NCBI GenBank assembly: GCA_041645435.1
Contig: JBAZQB010000005.1
Location: forward strand, 1-64,000
Source: Methanoregula sp.
Lineage (GTDB): Archaea; Halobacteriota; Methanomicrobia; Methanomicrobiales; Methanospirillaceae
DNA length: 64,000 nucleotides
Reading direction: 5' to 3'
Shown: positions 43,124-52,465 of the stretch, piece after piece
Position numbering within the stretch: position 1 is the stretch's first letter
Layout: every line of letters begins with the position of its first letter
Program-made: the position numbers and the translations under genes
Notes under the pieces: model-generated
Databases searched by the model: none
The model's input: only the letters and a program-made list of their open reading frames with translations
What the model was told of the DNA's origin: nothing

Positions 43124-44077
43124 ATGGCAAAAGTGACCATCATCGGGGCAACAGGCAATGTGGGGATGTTTGCTGCACATGCGATTTCGTCAATCCCTCA
43201 TGTAAGCGAAATCCTGCTCTATGGGCGGGAAGGGCGCGAGTCTCTTTTAAGGGGAATAACTCAGGACCTTGTCGATTCATTTGCCGCAAGGGGAACCGAT
43301 GTAAAGATAAATTGGACAACCGATTTAAAAGACGCCGCCGGTTCTGCAGTTGTTGTTATTACCGCAGGTGCTCCGCGCTTACCCGGCCAAAATCGTATGG
43401 ATCTTGCCGTGGGAAATGCAAAAGTTATCGCACCGCTTGCCCGATCAATTGGTGTCATTGCTCCGGACACAAAGATTCTGATAGTAACAAACCCGGTCGA
43501 TGTGATGACCTGTGTTGCCCTGAAATGCTCGGGGCTGCCACAGAGTCAGGTATTCGGATTGGGAACGCACCTGGATTCAATGCGGTTAAAATCCTTAATC
43601 GCTGCATACTTCAAGGTGCATGTCAGTGAAGTCCATACGCGCATTATCGGTGAGCATGGTGACAGCCTTGTCCCGCTCTGGTCCGCGACAACTATCGGGG
43701 GTATCAAGATCTCGAACCTGCCGACCTTTTCTCACCTGCCTGTGCAGGATATAATCCGATCCGTGAAGTGCAGCGGTGAAGAGATCATAAAAAACAAGGG
43801 CTCAACGGTATATGGGCCCGGAGAAGCGATCGCCTCGCTGGTAAGGACTGTGCTCAGTGATGAAAACCGCATCCTGACCGTGTCTGCTTATATCAAAGAG
43901 GAAGTGCATGGTGTCAGCGAGGGTGACGTATGCATCGGTGTACCGGCCCGCGTGAATAGTCACGGTGTTTTCCCCATTTCGATCAGGATCGATGAATCAG
44001 AAGTAATGGCATTCCGTGAATCCGTTGAAAAAATACGGGCAATTACAAGGGATGTAATGGCGTCTCTTGAAGAATAA
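43124..44077 (+). CDS. mdh: Malate dehydrogenase (LDH-like family)
   Basis: 317 residues from MAKVTIIGATGNVG; a longer reading upstream only translates the SRP RNA. Gly loop GATGNVG, substrate loop GAPRLPGQNR with Arg at the malate/lactate position (favours malate), TNPVDVMTC, and catalytic His in IIGEHGDS. YGREGRES after the second strand suggests NADP(H). The start codon is 13 bases after the SRP RNA, so it may share that promoter. Confidence 0.93.
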   Translation: MAKVTIIGATGNVGMFAAHAISSIPHVSEILLYGREGRESLLRGITQDLVDSFAARGTDVKINWTTDLKDAAGSAVVVITAGAPRLPGQNRMDLAVGNAKVIAPLARSIGVIAPDTKILIVTNPVDVMTCVALKCSGLPQSQVFGLGTHLDSMRLKSLIAAYFKVHVSEVHTRIIGEHGDSLVPLWSATTIGGIKISNLPTFSHLPVQDIIRSVKCSGEEIIKNKGSTVYGPGEAIASLVRTVLSDENRILTVSAYIKEEVHGVSEGDVCIGVPARVNSHGVFPISIRIDESEVMAFRESVEKIRAITRDVMASLEE

Positions 44078-44102
44078 GTGAAAAAAGAGATGAACTGACG
44101 GT

Positions 44103-44360
44103 TTAGTTCAGTGTCACTTCAATGATCTCTGCCCGCTCAACACCCGCGATCTCATTGAGGGACTTTTCGATTGCATCCGTCTCGCCTCCACAGTCATTAA
44201 CAACTGCGGCAAGCTTGATCGCTTTTAAACCAAAACCGATTGGTTCTATCTGCATGTCCTGAATGCCGGGGAGTTTTGCTTTGAGCGCCTTCTTGAGTTG
44301 TTCAAGATCGACTTCGGGTGACTCCGGCATCACCCGCATAATGACGGCAACACTACCCAT
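44103..44360 (-). CDS. Elongation factor 1 beta (aEF-1B)
   Basis: Nucleotide exchange factor for aEF-1 alpha. 85 residues; the family pattern is clear in QIEPIGFGLKAIKLAAVV and GVERAEIIEVT. It starts 3 bases after the stop of a small zinc-ribbon gene. Confidence 0.95.
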   Translation of the reverse strand: MGSVAVIMRVMPESPEVDLEQLKKALKAKLPGIQDMQIEPIGFGLKAIKLAAVVNDCGGETDAIEKSLNEIAGVERAEIIEVTLN

Positions 44361-44363
44361 GCC

Positions 44364-44525
44364 TCACGGTCCCCCAAATCCACATTTCGGGCATGTATAG
44401 GGGATGCTCTGTTCTCTGCACCGGTAACACCGGTTGATCTCAAAACCGCATGCGGGGCACCCGAATTCCGTTGCGCCCTCAACTGCAAGCGGAGCACTGC
44501 AGGATGTACACTTTTTATCTGACAT
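44364..44525 (-). CDS. Small zinc-ribbon protein
   Basis: 53 residues starting MSDKKCTSCSAP and ending CPKCGFGGP. Four CxxC pairs (CTSC, CPAC, CYRC, CPKC) can hold two zinc ions. An AGGAG-like site lies upstream. This small family commonly precedes EF-1 beta in Euryarchaeota, as here, and is probably linked to translation. Too short for most ORF cut-offs. Confidence 0.88.
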   Translation of the reverse strand: MSDKKCTSCSAPLAVEGATEFGCPACGFEINRCYRCREQSIPYTCPKCGFGGP

Positions 44526-44568
44526 TATAGCTCCTCCAAGGATTCCTATAGTATCTCTTTTAGAACCT

Positions 44569-45168
44569 TTAAAAGGTTGTACCGATCCGGGTCCCAGCTA
44601 CTGGATCTCCGTTCAGGAATTTTTCCACCAAATCCCCTGATTTTCCGTTGATAATGGTAGTTTGTATCTTATTTTTCAGGACGAATGGGATAAAAAAAGG
44701 ATCTATAACATCACTTTGTAGGGGTGTTGTTACCTGTTCCTGATGTTTCCCATCACGAGTAATCCCATCAACTGATTTGAGAAGCAGAAGTTCAAGTCCC
44801 AGTTGAGCTGCTATCCATGCAGAGATGGTGTCCGAAGTAATATCCCATGAATGCGGGAGTGGATCGTACTTCCTCATGCTGGTATAGGGCAGAAACATCA
44901 CGGTTTTTTCTGGCACAGATAGGAGATCTGTTGTCCTCATACCGTGGGATGCGATAAACCAGCCATACTGGTCCATCGCTGCGATAGCCATCCAGTGTGC
45001 GGCACCTTCATCTACCCGAACCTGCCGCACATTATCGGCAAAAGAACCCCCGCCGGGAACAACCAGTAACGGACGCTCAGATCTGCACAATACCGGAACA
45101 ATTTCCCGAACCCGGTCATGCAGACTCCCCCCCAGTTTAACTACGAGAGGGGCGGAACGGTTCTTCAT
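44569..45168 (-). CDS. mfnE: Amino acid kinase, probable MfnE of methanofuran synthesis
   Basis: 199 residues from MKNRSAPLVVKLGGSLHD. VVKLGGSL and VVPGGGSFADNVR are the amino-acid-kinase phosphate-binding segments, and ELLLLKSVDGI is the ATP-site strand. Length and the methanogen context match MfnE, which phosphorylates the aminomethylfuran intermediate of methanofuran. A uridylate-kinase-like role is the alternative. Confidence 0.7.
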   Translation of the reverse strand: MKNRSAPLVVKLGGSLHDRVREIVPVLCRSERPLLVVPGGGSFADNVRQVRVDEGAAHWMAIAAMDQYGWFIASHGMRTTDLLSVPEKTVMFLPYTSMRKYDPLPHSWDITSDTISAWIAAQLGLELLLLKSVDGITRDGKHQEQVTTPLQSDVIDPFFIPFVLKNKIQTTIINGKSGDLVEKFLNGDPVAGTRIGTTF

Positions 45169-45247
45169 TGTATGATCTGACTCCACCATATCTCCGGAAA
45201 TTTATATCGCCAGATTATAAAAGGCGCATGGTGAAACTACTGTCTTA

Positions 45248-46921
45248 ATGCGACGGTTCTGCCTGATTATCATTGCCCTCCTGCTCATTGCAGGTATGGT
45301 TCAGGCGGGCACTACGGTCAGGATCACTGAATTTTGTCCCGACCCGTATCTTCACGATGATATGGATGAGTTCCTGGTGCTTTCCGGCAATGGATCGCTT
45401 GATGGTATCACCGTATCAGATGGACGGGGTGGATTCCGCTTTCCCCCCGGAACCCATATCAGTGGAACCCTCACTGTTGCCCGCAGTGGTCCGGCTTTCG
45501 CCCAGAGCCATGGAATACTTCCGGATTTCGAATGGCGGGATTACTCTCCTGTTGTACCCAATGTCATCACTGGCGATCAGCTCCGTCTTGCGAATATCCG
45601 GGATGAACTGCTTCTGTATGAGGGCTCTGACCTCATCCAGCGTATCGCGTGGCCGCAGGATGTGAAACCGCGCGAGGGGCAGATCCATTATTTTGAAAAT
45701 GGGGTATGGGATCCCCGTCCCCTCATGATTGGACAGTCACGGTTCGAACCGGCAACATTCCATAATGTGACTGTCACTACGTTTGTTTCACCGGACTGTT
45801 CGAGTGAAATGTTTACCTATGCTGTGGATCATGCATCAGATGAGATCCTTCTCAATGTCTATGAATTTTCCAGTCCTGCGATGACTGATTCCCTGATTGC
45901 TGCACGGGGCCGGGGGGTGGATGTTTCGGTTCTTGTCGAGGGAGGGCCCGTTGGGGGTATAAGCCCGGAAGAGAAATCCGCAATCTGGCGACTCAACGCG
46001 GGTGGGATACCTGTTCGTCAGATGACCGGAGACAATGGTGTTCATCCTCCCTATCGTTACGACCATGCAAAATATCTGGTGATCGATCGCCGGGCTGTCC
46101 TGCTCACCAGCGAGAATTTCAAGTACAGCGGATTTCCCCCTTCAGGTTTCAACAGTAACCGTGGGTGGGGAGTGTTCCTTGAAGATCCTGCTCTTGCCGG
46201 GTATTTCTCAACTGTATACTATACAGATTCCATCGGACCTTCTGTAATCCCTATCAACGGGTCAGCGGGAAATCCCGAAACGGCTCCTTCAGGAAAACAT
46301 ACCGCCGAGTTCTCACCGGGACATTTTTCCGGTGCAACGGTCAGACCTGTTATCGCACCCGATACCAGCGGTCAGATCATCGATCTGATCCAGTCCGCCC
46401 AAACCAGTATCGAGATCGAGCAGGCATATATCACGAACGAGACACCCCTGACCTTAAACCCGTATCTTGCAACCGCGATAAATGCATCCCGGCGTGGTGT
46501 TCACGTAAGGGTATTACTGGACTCTTACTGGTATAATATCGAAGACGAGAAGGACAACGATGAGATGGCCTCATTAATCTCCCGTATCGGGACAACCGAA
46601 CAGATTCCGCTCGAAGGGCGGTGTGCGGATCTCGCGGCAGGTAACCTCGAGAAGATTCACAACAAGGGGGTAATCGTTGATGGGCAGCGCGTGCTGGTAA
46701 GCAGCATCAACTGGAACAGCAACTCCCCAAATTTCAACCGGGAGACGGGAGTCATAATAGATCATCCGGGGGTTGCCCGGTATTTTCTTACGGTGTTCGA
46801 AGATGACTGGAATGGTACCGTGACATCCCCGGAATCCAAGACAGATTATCTCAAAATAGTCATAGTGGCAGTTGTCATTCTGTTACTGCTCATCATTTAC
46901 TATCGCAGGCACATCCGGTAG
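45248..46921 (+). CDS. Secreted phospholipase D-fold protein, membrane-anchored
   Basis: 557 residues. Signal peptide (1-20, ending VQAG), a lamin-tail-like beta domain (about 21-140), then two PLD half sites: DHAKYLVIDRRAVLLTSENF and HNKGVIVDGQRVLVSSINWN, both with HxK. A C-terminal helix (about 533-551) and basic tail anchor it. It would act outside the cell on phosphodiesters, lipid or DNA. A TTATAAAAG box lies about 30 bases upstream of the start. Confidence 0.9.
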   Translation: MRRFCLIIIALLLIAGMVQAGTTVRITEFCPDPYLHDDMDEFLVLSGNGSLDGITVSDGRGGFRFPPGTHISGTLTVARSGPAFAQSHGILPDFEWRDYSPVVPNVITGDQLRLANIRDELLLYEGSDLIQRIAWPQDVKPREGQIHYFENGVWDPRPLMIGQSRFEPATFHNVTVTTFVSPDCSSEMFTYAVDHASDEILLNVYEFSSPAMTDSLIAARGRGVDVSVLVEGGPVGGISPEEKSAIWRLNAGGIPVRQMTGDNGVHPPYRYDHAKYLVIDRRAVLLTSENFKYSGFPPSGFNSNRGWGVFLEDPALAGYFSTVYYTDSIGPSVIPINGSAGNPETAPSGKHTAEFSPGHFSGATVRPVIAPDTSGQIIDLIQSAQTSIEIEQAYITNETPLTLNPYLATAINASRRGVHVRVLLDSYWYNIEDEKDNDEMASLISRIGTTEQIPLEGRCADLAAGNLEKIHNKGVIVDGQRVLVSSINWNSNSPNFNRETGVIIDHPGVARYFLTVFEDDWNGTVTSPESKTDYLKIVIVAVVILLLLIIYYRRHIR

Positions 46922-47021
46922 GGTTTGAATCCCCGCTGAGTAAAAACGGACTGACAGGTACCCCTGATATCTGCAAAAAACGCTGCACCGAAAAACGGGT
47001 GTTCACACCGAACACATGCAT

Positions 47022-47330
47022 TCAGAATTTCTTGAGTGCGCACTGGCACACATCACACAGGTTAATGTCGCTCTCTCCGGTGACTACCGCAAGCGCCCAG
47101 CGATCAATAATCGAATCAAGTTCTGTCGATAATACTACTTCACCCGCACCCCGTTTTCTGCTCAAATACTGGGAGACTGCTGCCCGTGTTAAACCAAGCC
47201 GTTTTGCAGCATCGCTCTGGCTGAGCCCTTGTTTCTGGACGAGCCGGGACACCATTTCCGCTCTCATTGGGGGAAGGAGATTCCTGACCATTGAGTCACA
47301 GTGCATCAGGGTACAGGTATGCTTTGTCAT
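47022..47330 (-). CDS. XRE-type HTH regulator with C-terminal cysteines
   Basis: 102 residues from the ATG at 47330, which overlaps the upstream stop (ATGA). HTH at about residues 33-52 (LSQSDAAKRLGLTRAAVSQY). The C-terminus CDVCQCALKKF together with N-terminal cysteines could bind a metal or cluster, making it a possible redox or metal sensor. It pairs with the winged-helix gene upstream. Confidence 0.85.
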   Translation of the reverse strand: MTKHTCTLMHCDSMVRNLLPPMRAEMVSRLVQKQGLSQSDAAKRLGLTRAAVSQYLSRKRGAGEVVLSTELDSIIDRWALAVVTGESDINLCDVCQCALKKF

Positions 47331-47572
47331 ACACATACGGGTTGGGGCTTAGTTGCCTGTTCAGTGCGGTTCTGGTAGATGATCTGGCGTGCATCACGGA
47401 AGTTGAACTTCTCGATGATGAGGTGGCGTTCTTTGAGTTTCTTTAAAGCATAACGAACGGTTCGCGGCGCAAGTTTTGTTTGTGATACAATGTCTTTGTG
47501 GGTCATTGCACCCCCATGATCCAGTATCTCCAGCACCGTCTTTGATGACGGGGGTAGTGTTGTGGAATACAT
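47327..47572 (-). CDS. Small winged-helix regulator
   Basis: 81 residues from MYSTTLPPSSKTVLEIL. Recognition region AMTHKDIVSQTKLAPRTVRY and a wing LIIEKFNFRDARQIIY, MarR-like. First gene of a two-regulator operon; the coupled reading suggests both act on the same control point. Confidence 0.85.
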   Translation of the reverse strand: MYSTTLPPSSKTVLEILDHGGAMTHKDIVSQTKLAPRTVRYALKKLKERHLIIEKFNFRDARQIIYQNRTEQATKPQPVCV

Positions 47573-47642
47573 GTTCAATATGTTAACGCTGTTAACAAAT
47601 TAATCTATCGGTAATTTAAGTTCTCATTTTCAATATTCCCCT

Positions 47643-48014
47643 ATGTTCGAGCGTCAGGAACGGGTGGCGGTCCTGCTGTTGATCGGTGTTGCAGTTGCCG
47701 TGATAGCAGCGCACCTGATTCTGGGCTCAATGGGAAAGCAGCCGTTTTCCAAACCATTTACAGATAATTCAGCGGATGGTGAGCTGGTGCACGTTGAAGG
47801 AATCATCGATCAGGTCACCCTGACAAAGACCGGGGGACATATGACCCTGCAGATCAACAATCTCACCATTTTTATCCCGGCTCAGGCAGCCCGCGATCTC
47901 ACCGTGAAGAAAGGAGAGAATATTTCAGTGTATGGGATTGTTGAGACCTATCGCGGGAAAAAAGAGATTATGGTGAGTTCGGCAGACGATATTCGTTTTT
48001 TAAATAGAAAATAA
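47643..48014 (+). CDS. Membrane-anchored OB-fold protein
   Basis: 123 residues. One membrane helix (about 8-28) followed by an OB-fold nucleic-acid-binding-type domain (VHVEGIIDQVTLTKTGGHMT ... KGENISVYGIVETYRGKKEI). The OB domain would lie outside if the helix is a signal anchor. It diverges from the HTH pair and may be controlled by it. Confidence 0.75.
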   Translation: MFERQERVAVLLLIGVAVAVIAAHLILGSMGKQPFSKPFTDNSADGELVHVEGIIDQVTLTKTGGHMTLQINNLTIFIPAQAARDLTVKKGENISVYGIVETYRGKKEIMVSSADDIRFLNRK

Positions 48015-48066
48015 TTGCAAATATCGTTTCTTTAACTTGTTGCGTGTTAGTTCTGTGGCCGAAAAG

Positions 48067-48630
48067 TCAGCCTGCGTTTTTGAGTTTCCCTCTGCTGATG
48101 GCAGCCAGTGCTTTCTGTGCTGCTTCACGAACATCTTCGTCCGGGTCTTTCAGTAATCCGGTGAGTCCTTCAATGGCTCGTTCGTCGCCGATATTGCCAA
48201 GAGCCCATGCGGTATTTTTTCGGACCCCTTTTTTCTTATCGCCAAGAAGTGCGAGAAGGGGCTCAACTGCCCGTGGATCACGAAGCCTGCCCAACCCCCA
48301 TGCTGCACCCTGGCGGAGCCATTTATCTTCGGCTTTCAGCGCTGCAATCAGGGGCTCAAGAGCACGAAGATCCCCGATCTTTCCTAATGATTTTGCAGCA
48401 AGCCATTGGACGTCGACATAGGGATCGTTAAGGGCTATTAAGAGTGGTTCTACCGCTGATGGATCCCCCTCCTCACCCAATGCTTCTGCAGCTTTCCAGC
48501 GGTAATGGAGTTTATCACTTTTTAAGAGATTGATATATTCTTTAACCCGCCCCTTACGCCGTTCTTCGATAACAACAGGGTCCTCTATAGGAATTTCATT
48601 TTCTGGAACCGGCAATTCAGCATCGCCCAT
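48067..48630 (-). CDS. HEAT-repeat protein
   Basis: 187 residues with about five HEAT/PBS-lyase-type repeats of 31 residues (pattern ALGxxGDPRAVEPLLALL). These make protein-binding solenoids; no catalytic residues are seen. The repeats start near residue 45 after an acidic N-terminus. Partner unknown. Confidence 0.9.
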   Translation of the reverse strand: MGDAELPVPENEIPIEDPVVIEERRKGRVKEYINLLKSDKLHYRWKAAEALGEEGDPSAVEPLLIALNDPYVDVQWLAAKSLGKIGDLRALEPLIAALKAEDKWLRQGAAWGLGRLRDPRAVEPLLALLGDKKKGVRKNTAWALGNIGDERAIEGLTGLLKDPDEDVREAAQKALAAISRGKLKNAG

Positions 48631-48797
48631 TGCCCAACCTCAATAGCCACCGATACGTGGTATCGCACTATTAAGGTTTTCCTTTTGTCTTCAGGGCAAA
48701 ACATCAGACTGAAAACAGGAATCTCTCTCAATTCTTCAGGATAATAACAATGAGTCCTGCATCTGTCAGGAAACGAATGTAGGGAATATTATTCCGG

Positions 48798-49634
48798 TCA
48801 AATTTCCGGTTTAATCTCCAGTTTTACGGAAAAATTTTGGACCGTATGAGTAAGTGCACCCATGCTGATGACATCAACATTCAATGCTGCAAAATCACGG
48901 AGCGAAGTTCGATCGATGCCCCCGGACAGTTCGATAGTCACGCGATCCCGTAATCCTTTGTCCATGAGTGCATCGAGCGTGGTTTTAACCTGCCCGGGAT
49001 TCATGTTATCGAGCAGGATAATATCGGCACCTGCGGCAGCAGCCAGCATGGCATCCGCCGGTGTCTCGACTTCCACTTCGATCTTTTTATAGAGTGTGGC
49101 CTTTTTAGCAGCAGCAATGGCATTGGTCAGCGGGACCAGTGCCAGATGATTGTCCTTGATGAGGATACCATCGCTCAGAGTTTCACGGTGGGGATCCCCT
49201 CCCCCGATCTGCACTGCCTTTTTGTCAAGTGCCCTGAACCCGGGACAGGTCTTCCGCGTGGCGGCGATCCGGCATTGTCCGTTTACTGCCGATACGATAT
49301 CGACCATCTCCCGCGTCTGGGTTGCAATACCGCTCATTCTTCCGATAATGTTGAGTGCAGTCCGTTCGACCAGCAGGATCTTTTTTGCATCTCCTTGGAT
49401 TACAAGGAGAGTATCCCCCGATTTTACCCTTTGGCCATCCTGCGCGACCTGCTTTACCGTCGCACCATAATGAGAAAAGAGCATGTCTGCTTCGCAGAGT
49501 CCAGCAATGATGCCCGTCCGCTCTGAAGAAATTTCTGCATGACAACGTATATCGGAAATGATGGTTTCTGATGTCACATCCCCAAATGGCGCATCCTCAT
49601 CGATAAAGCGTAGCAGGTAATCGAGTGATACCAT
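48798..49634 (-). CDS. nadC: Nicotinate-nucleotide pyrophosphorylase (quinolinate phosphoribosyltransferase)
   Basis: Makes nicotinate mononucleotide from quinolinate. 278 residues from MVSLDYLLRFIDED; GGTGA 8 bases upstream favours this ATG over the GTG at 49649. Motifs TRKTCPGFRALDKKAVQIGG and DIILLDNMNPGQV are diagnostic. Follows nadX with a short gap; nadA is not in the window. Confidence 0.96.
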   Translation of the reverse strand: MVSLDYLLRFIDEDAPFGDVTSETIISDIRCHAEISSERTGIIAGLCEADMLFSHYGATVKQVAQDGQRVKSGDTLLVIQGDAKKILLVERTALNIIGRMSGIATQTREMVDIVSAVNGQCRIAATRKTCPGFRALDKKAVQIGGGDPHRETLSDGILIKDNHLALVPLTNAIAAAKKATLYKKIEVEVETPADAMLAAAAGADIILLDNMNPGQVKTTLDALMDKGLRDRVTIELSGGIDRTSLRDFAALNVDVISMGALTHTVQNFSVKLEIKPEI

Positions 49635-49659
49635 AGATGTTTTCACCAAGAGGTCTGGA

Positions 49660-50418
49660 TCATGTTCCTACCACAATCGGGCTGTTGAGGTCTTCCAGAA
49701 GTGAGAGGATTGAAAGGGCTGCAAGGTAGCTTGTTGCCGGGTTGTCCGGGCTCGGGAAATTGGTCACTTTGACATAGGTTTCGCCAAAATCACCTTCAAC
49801 AAATAACTCGTGCACGTTCCGGTCAACTGCAGGATCTATCCAGAGTTCCACATCCGTATCCTGTCCTGCGGCAAGGCTCATGGCAACCGAGACATTGACA
49901 TTTTTTGGAAAAGCCTTAATGCATTCGTTAGCTTTTCCAGAGAATATCATCCTGCGTGAATCAGCAGCAATTCCCAGAGATTTCGGACTTTTCGTTGTCC
50001 TGAGCAGGAGTTTTTTGAACTTTGAGATCCTGCCGATCTTCAGGTTATCGAGCCCGAATATCGCCCCGCTGGGGATGTAGACTTTTTGTCCTGACTCAAG
50101 CGCGATTCTCCGGATCTCTTCGTAGAACGCTGGATCCGCAAGTGCGCCGACACTCATGATCACCATATCTTTGTTCTGGGACAGGACTTTGCCTGCATAG
50201 AATTTTACAGCGTTTACCGATGCGGCTTCGACAACAATATCTATGTCAGCAGAGACGAATGCCTCAAAATTCTCATATGCCCGGGATCCAGAAAGGGCAG
50301 CGATCTCTTCCGCTCTTTCCAGAACTTGGTCGAATACAGCGGTTATCTCGAAACTGCCCGCATGCTGTGCGATGATATGCCCGATATTACCACAGCCGAG
50401 CAGCCCGATTCTTATCAT
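49660..50418 (-). CDS. nadX: L-aspartate dehydrogenase
   Basis: Oxidises aspartate to iminoaspartate for quinolinate synthesis, in place of NadB. 252 residues from MIRIGLLGCGNIGHIIAQHA (NAD Gly loop). Later SGAIFGLDNLKIG and DPAVDRNVHELFVEGDFGE mark the family. The 15 residues before this Met in the longer reading are unsupported. First gene of nadX-nadC. Confidence 0.95.
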   Translation of the reverse strand: MIRIGLLGCGNIGHIIAQHAGSFEITAVFDQVLERAEEIAALSGSRAYENFEAFVSADIDIVVEAASVNAVKFYAGKVLSQNKDMVIMSVGALADPAFYEEIRRIALESGQKVYIPSGAIFGLDNLKIGRISKFKKLLLRTTKSPKSLGIAADSRRMIFSGKANECIKAFPKNVNVSVAMSLAAGQDTDVELWIDPAVDRNVHELFVEGDFGETYVKVTNFPSPDNPATSYLAALSILSLLEDLNSPIVVGT

Positions 50419-50559
50419 GGTAAACAGATTATGGGTGCCATTGGTTAAGCGTTGTGCTTGCACAATAAAGTCACTGTTAAGAAAAGAACCGTGATGGATA
50501 GAAGAAAATAGAAAAAACTGGCCTTATATCTGAATGCATCAAATGGATCTGATAGTTCT

Positions 50560-51828
50560 ATGCCGGTTAAACGATCCGGAAGCGATTGCGGCAGGCTTTC
50601 AGATTCCGATTGGCTGAAAGCGCTGAGTAAAAGGCACATCTTTATCGAGACCTACGGGTGCCGCTATAATTTTGGTGACACTGCAAAACTTGTCGAGGTT
50701 CTGAACCAGAAGGGAAGTACGATTGTTGGATCTGCTGATATTGCCGATGCCGTGGTTATCAACACATGTACGGTTGTAGGTCCCACGGAACGGCGTATGC
50801 TCCGGCAGATAAGCCAGTACCGGGATCGTGATCTGTATGTGACCGGGTGCATGCCGGAAGTCCAGCGGGAAGCAATTTTTTCGGTATGCACGCCGAAGTT
50901 CATCAGTCCTGAAAACATTCGTGAAGAATACCGGAAGATCATGACCGTCACTGGCGGTGGCCCCGGTATCGTTCAAATTGCCCAGGGCTGCCTTGGCCAG
51001 TGCACCTATTGTCTCACGCGCCTTGCACGCGGTCCTCTGCAGAGTTTTTCTCAGGAAGAGATCGTTTCGCAGATCCAGGCGTTTGTCCGTTCAGGGGTGC
51101 CGGAGATCCAGTTGACCGCGCAGGACGTGAGCGCATGGGGTCGTGATTGCGGGCGCACACTTCCCGAACTGCTGACTGCCATCAATGATATCCCGGGTCG
51201 GTTTATGGTAAGGGTAGGGATGATGAACCCCTCGACCGTGAATTATTGTCTTGATGAGCTTACCGGTGTATTTGCCGGCGATCATATCTTTAAATTCGTT
51301 CATATTCCGTTTCAGTCTGGTTCAGATGCTGTACTCACGCGAATGGGCAGGGGATGTACCGTGGCCGAATGTGAAGGAATTGTTTCAGCATTCCGAAAAC
51401 GATTCCCGGATATCACCATTGCCACCGACATGATTGTTGGTTTTCCGAAAGAAACTGCAGAAGACTTTTCCCGGTCGTGTGACATGATTGGAAGAGTGCG
51501 CCCGAACAAGGTGAATATCACCCGCTATTCCTCCCGCCCCTTTACACCCATTTCTTCAGAAAAGGACTTTCCCGATTCGGTAAAAAAAGACCGTTCACGT
51601 TTTCTGAATGCCCGTGCTGAACAGATATATGCCGATCTTAACCGACCTCATATCGCTACCGTAATGCCGTTTATTGTTACAGAAACTCTCCGAAAGGGAT
51701 CCGTGATGGCCCGGACGTCGAATTATACCGGTATTGTCCTGAACGAAGACCTTCATTTAGGACACGAAGGAAAAGCGGTCATCACAGAAGATCGCAGGTA
51801 TTTTTTTATCGGAAAACTGGTGAGCTAG
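50560..51828 (+). CDS. tRNA N6-threonylcarbamoyladenosine methylthiotransferase
   Basis: Radical-SAM methylthiotransferase that makes ms2t6A37 in tRNA. 422 residues: UPF0004 domain (ETYGCRYNFGD, NTCTV, TGCMPE), radical SAM motif CLGQCTYC near 147-154, and a C-terminal TRAM domain. It matches the archaeal/eukaryotic CDKAL1-like group. A CCTTATATC box about 35 bases upstream suggests a near-leaderless mRNA. Confidence 0.93.
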   Translation: MPVKRSGSDCGRLSDSDWLKALSKRHIFIETYGCRYNFGDTAKLVEVLNQKGSTIVGSADIADAVVINTCTVVGPTERRMLRQISQYRDRDLYVTGCMPEVQREAIFSVCTPKFISPENIREEYRKIMTVTGGGPGIVQIAQGCLGQCTYCLTRLARGPLQSFSQEEIVSQIQAFVRSGVPEIQLTAQDVSAWGRDCGRTLPELLTAINDIPGRFMVRVGMMNPSTVNYCLDELTGVFAGDHIFKFVHIPFQSGSDAVLTRMGRGCTVAECEGIVSAFRKRFPDITIATDMIVGFPKETAEDFSRSCDMIGRVRPNKVNITRYSSRPFTPISSEKDFPDSVKKDRSRFLNARAEQIYADLNRPHIATVMPFIVTETLRKGSVMARTSNYTGIVLNEDLHLGHEGKAVITEDRRYFFIGKLVS

Positions 51829-51934
51829 GGATTGCCAGGGGCCGGTAGCCGGTACAAGAAACAAGTGGTTTTATAGCCGCAATATAAACAGATCTTAACC
51901 TTCGCACTTGTGCGCCTTGGTTCTGGTGAATGCA

Positions 51935-52465
51935 ATGGATGAAATTGAAACCGGGTTTGAAAAACTGATAGAGAAGATCGAAGCGAACCGGGGTAAGACG
52001 GTTGAACTTTCCGCTAAGATCAAAGAGAACGATGCAAAACTTCTCGCCCGTATGGCAAAATCTGCCATACCTGTCGTAAAAACAGTTGGTCTCGATATGC
52101 TCAAAATGGGCAAGCAGGACACCAAAGGGGAAATTTACGATCCCATGTATTATCCCCGGAAGATGATTATTCTCGGAAAATCCGATCCTGCCGCATTCCG
52201 CCCCGACAACCCCCAGAAACAGATCACCGATCAGTTCTGCGTGTTATCCGATGAAGGCAAAATATTCGAATTAATGTACAGCTTTGACGGTTTTCTTACC
52301 GATTCATACCTGAACCCGATTGATGCAAAGACCGCAATCGAGCATTATGGCTATGATGTCCTGTTTATGCTCTACCGTGCGCTTCACGATTACCTCGATG
52401 GTGAAAAGGCACTGATTGAAGCGCTCGATACCGTTATCGGGTATGTTTTTGCCAGAACAGAGTGA
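51935..52465 (+). CDS. Conserved hypothetical protein
   Basis: 176 residues from MDEIETGFEKLIEKIEAN. The first 60 residues are charged helix; a mixed alpha/beta part follows (YDPMYYPRKMIILGKSDPAA ... FDGFLTDSYLNPIDAKTAIE). No cysteines or membrane segments. The codon use fits its neighbours. No family or function recognised. A T-rich run at 52471-52500 probably terminates it; 52500-52750 shows no gene. Confidence 0.7.
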   Translation: MDEIETGFEKLIEKIEANRGKTVELSAKIKENDAKLLARMAKSAIPVVKTVGLDMLKMGKQDTKGEIYDPMYYPRKMIILGKSDPAAFRPDNPQKQITDQFCVLSDEGKIFELMYSFDGFLTDSYLNPIDAKTAIEHYGYDVLFMLYRALHDYLDGEKALIEALDTVIGYVFARTE

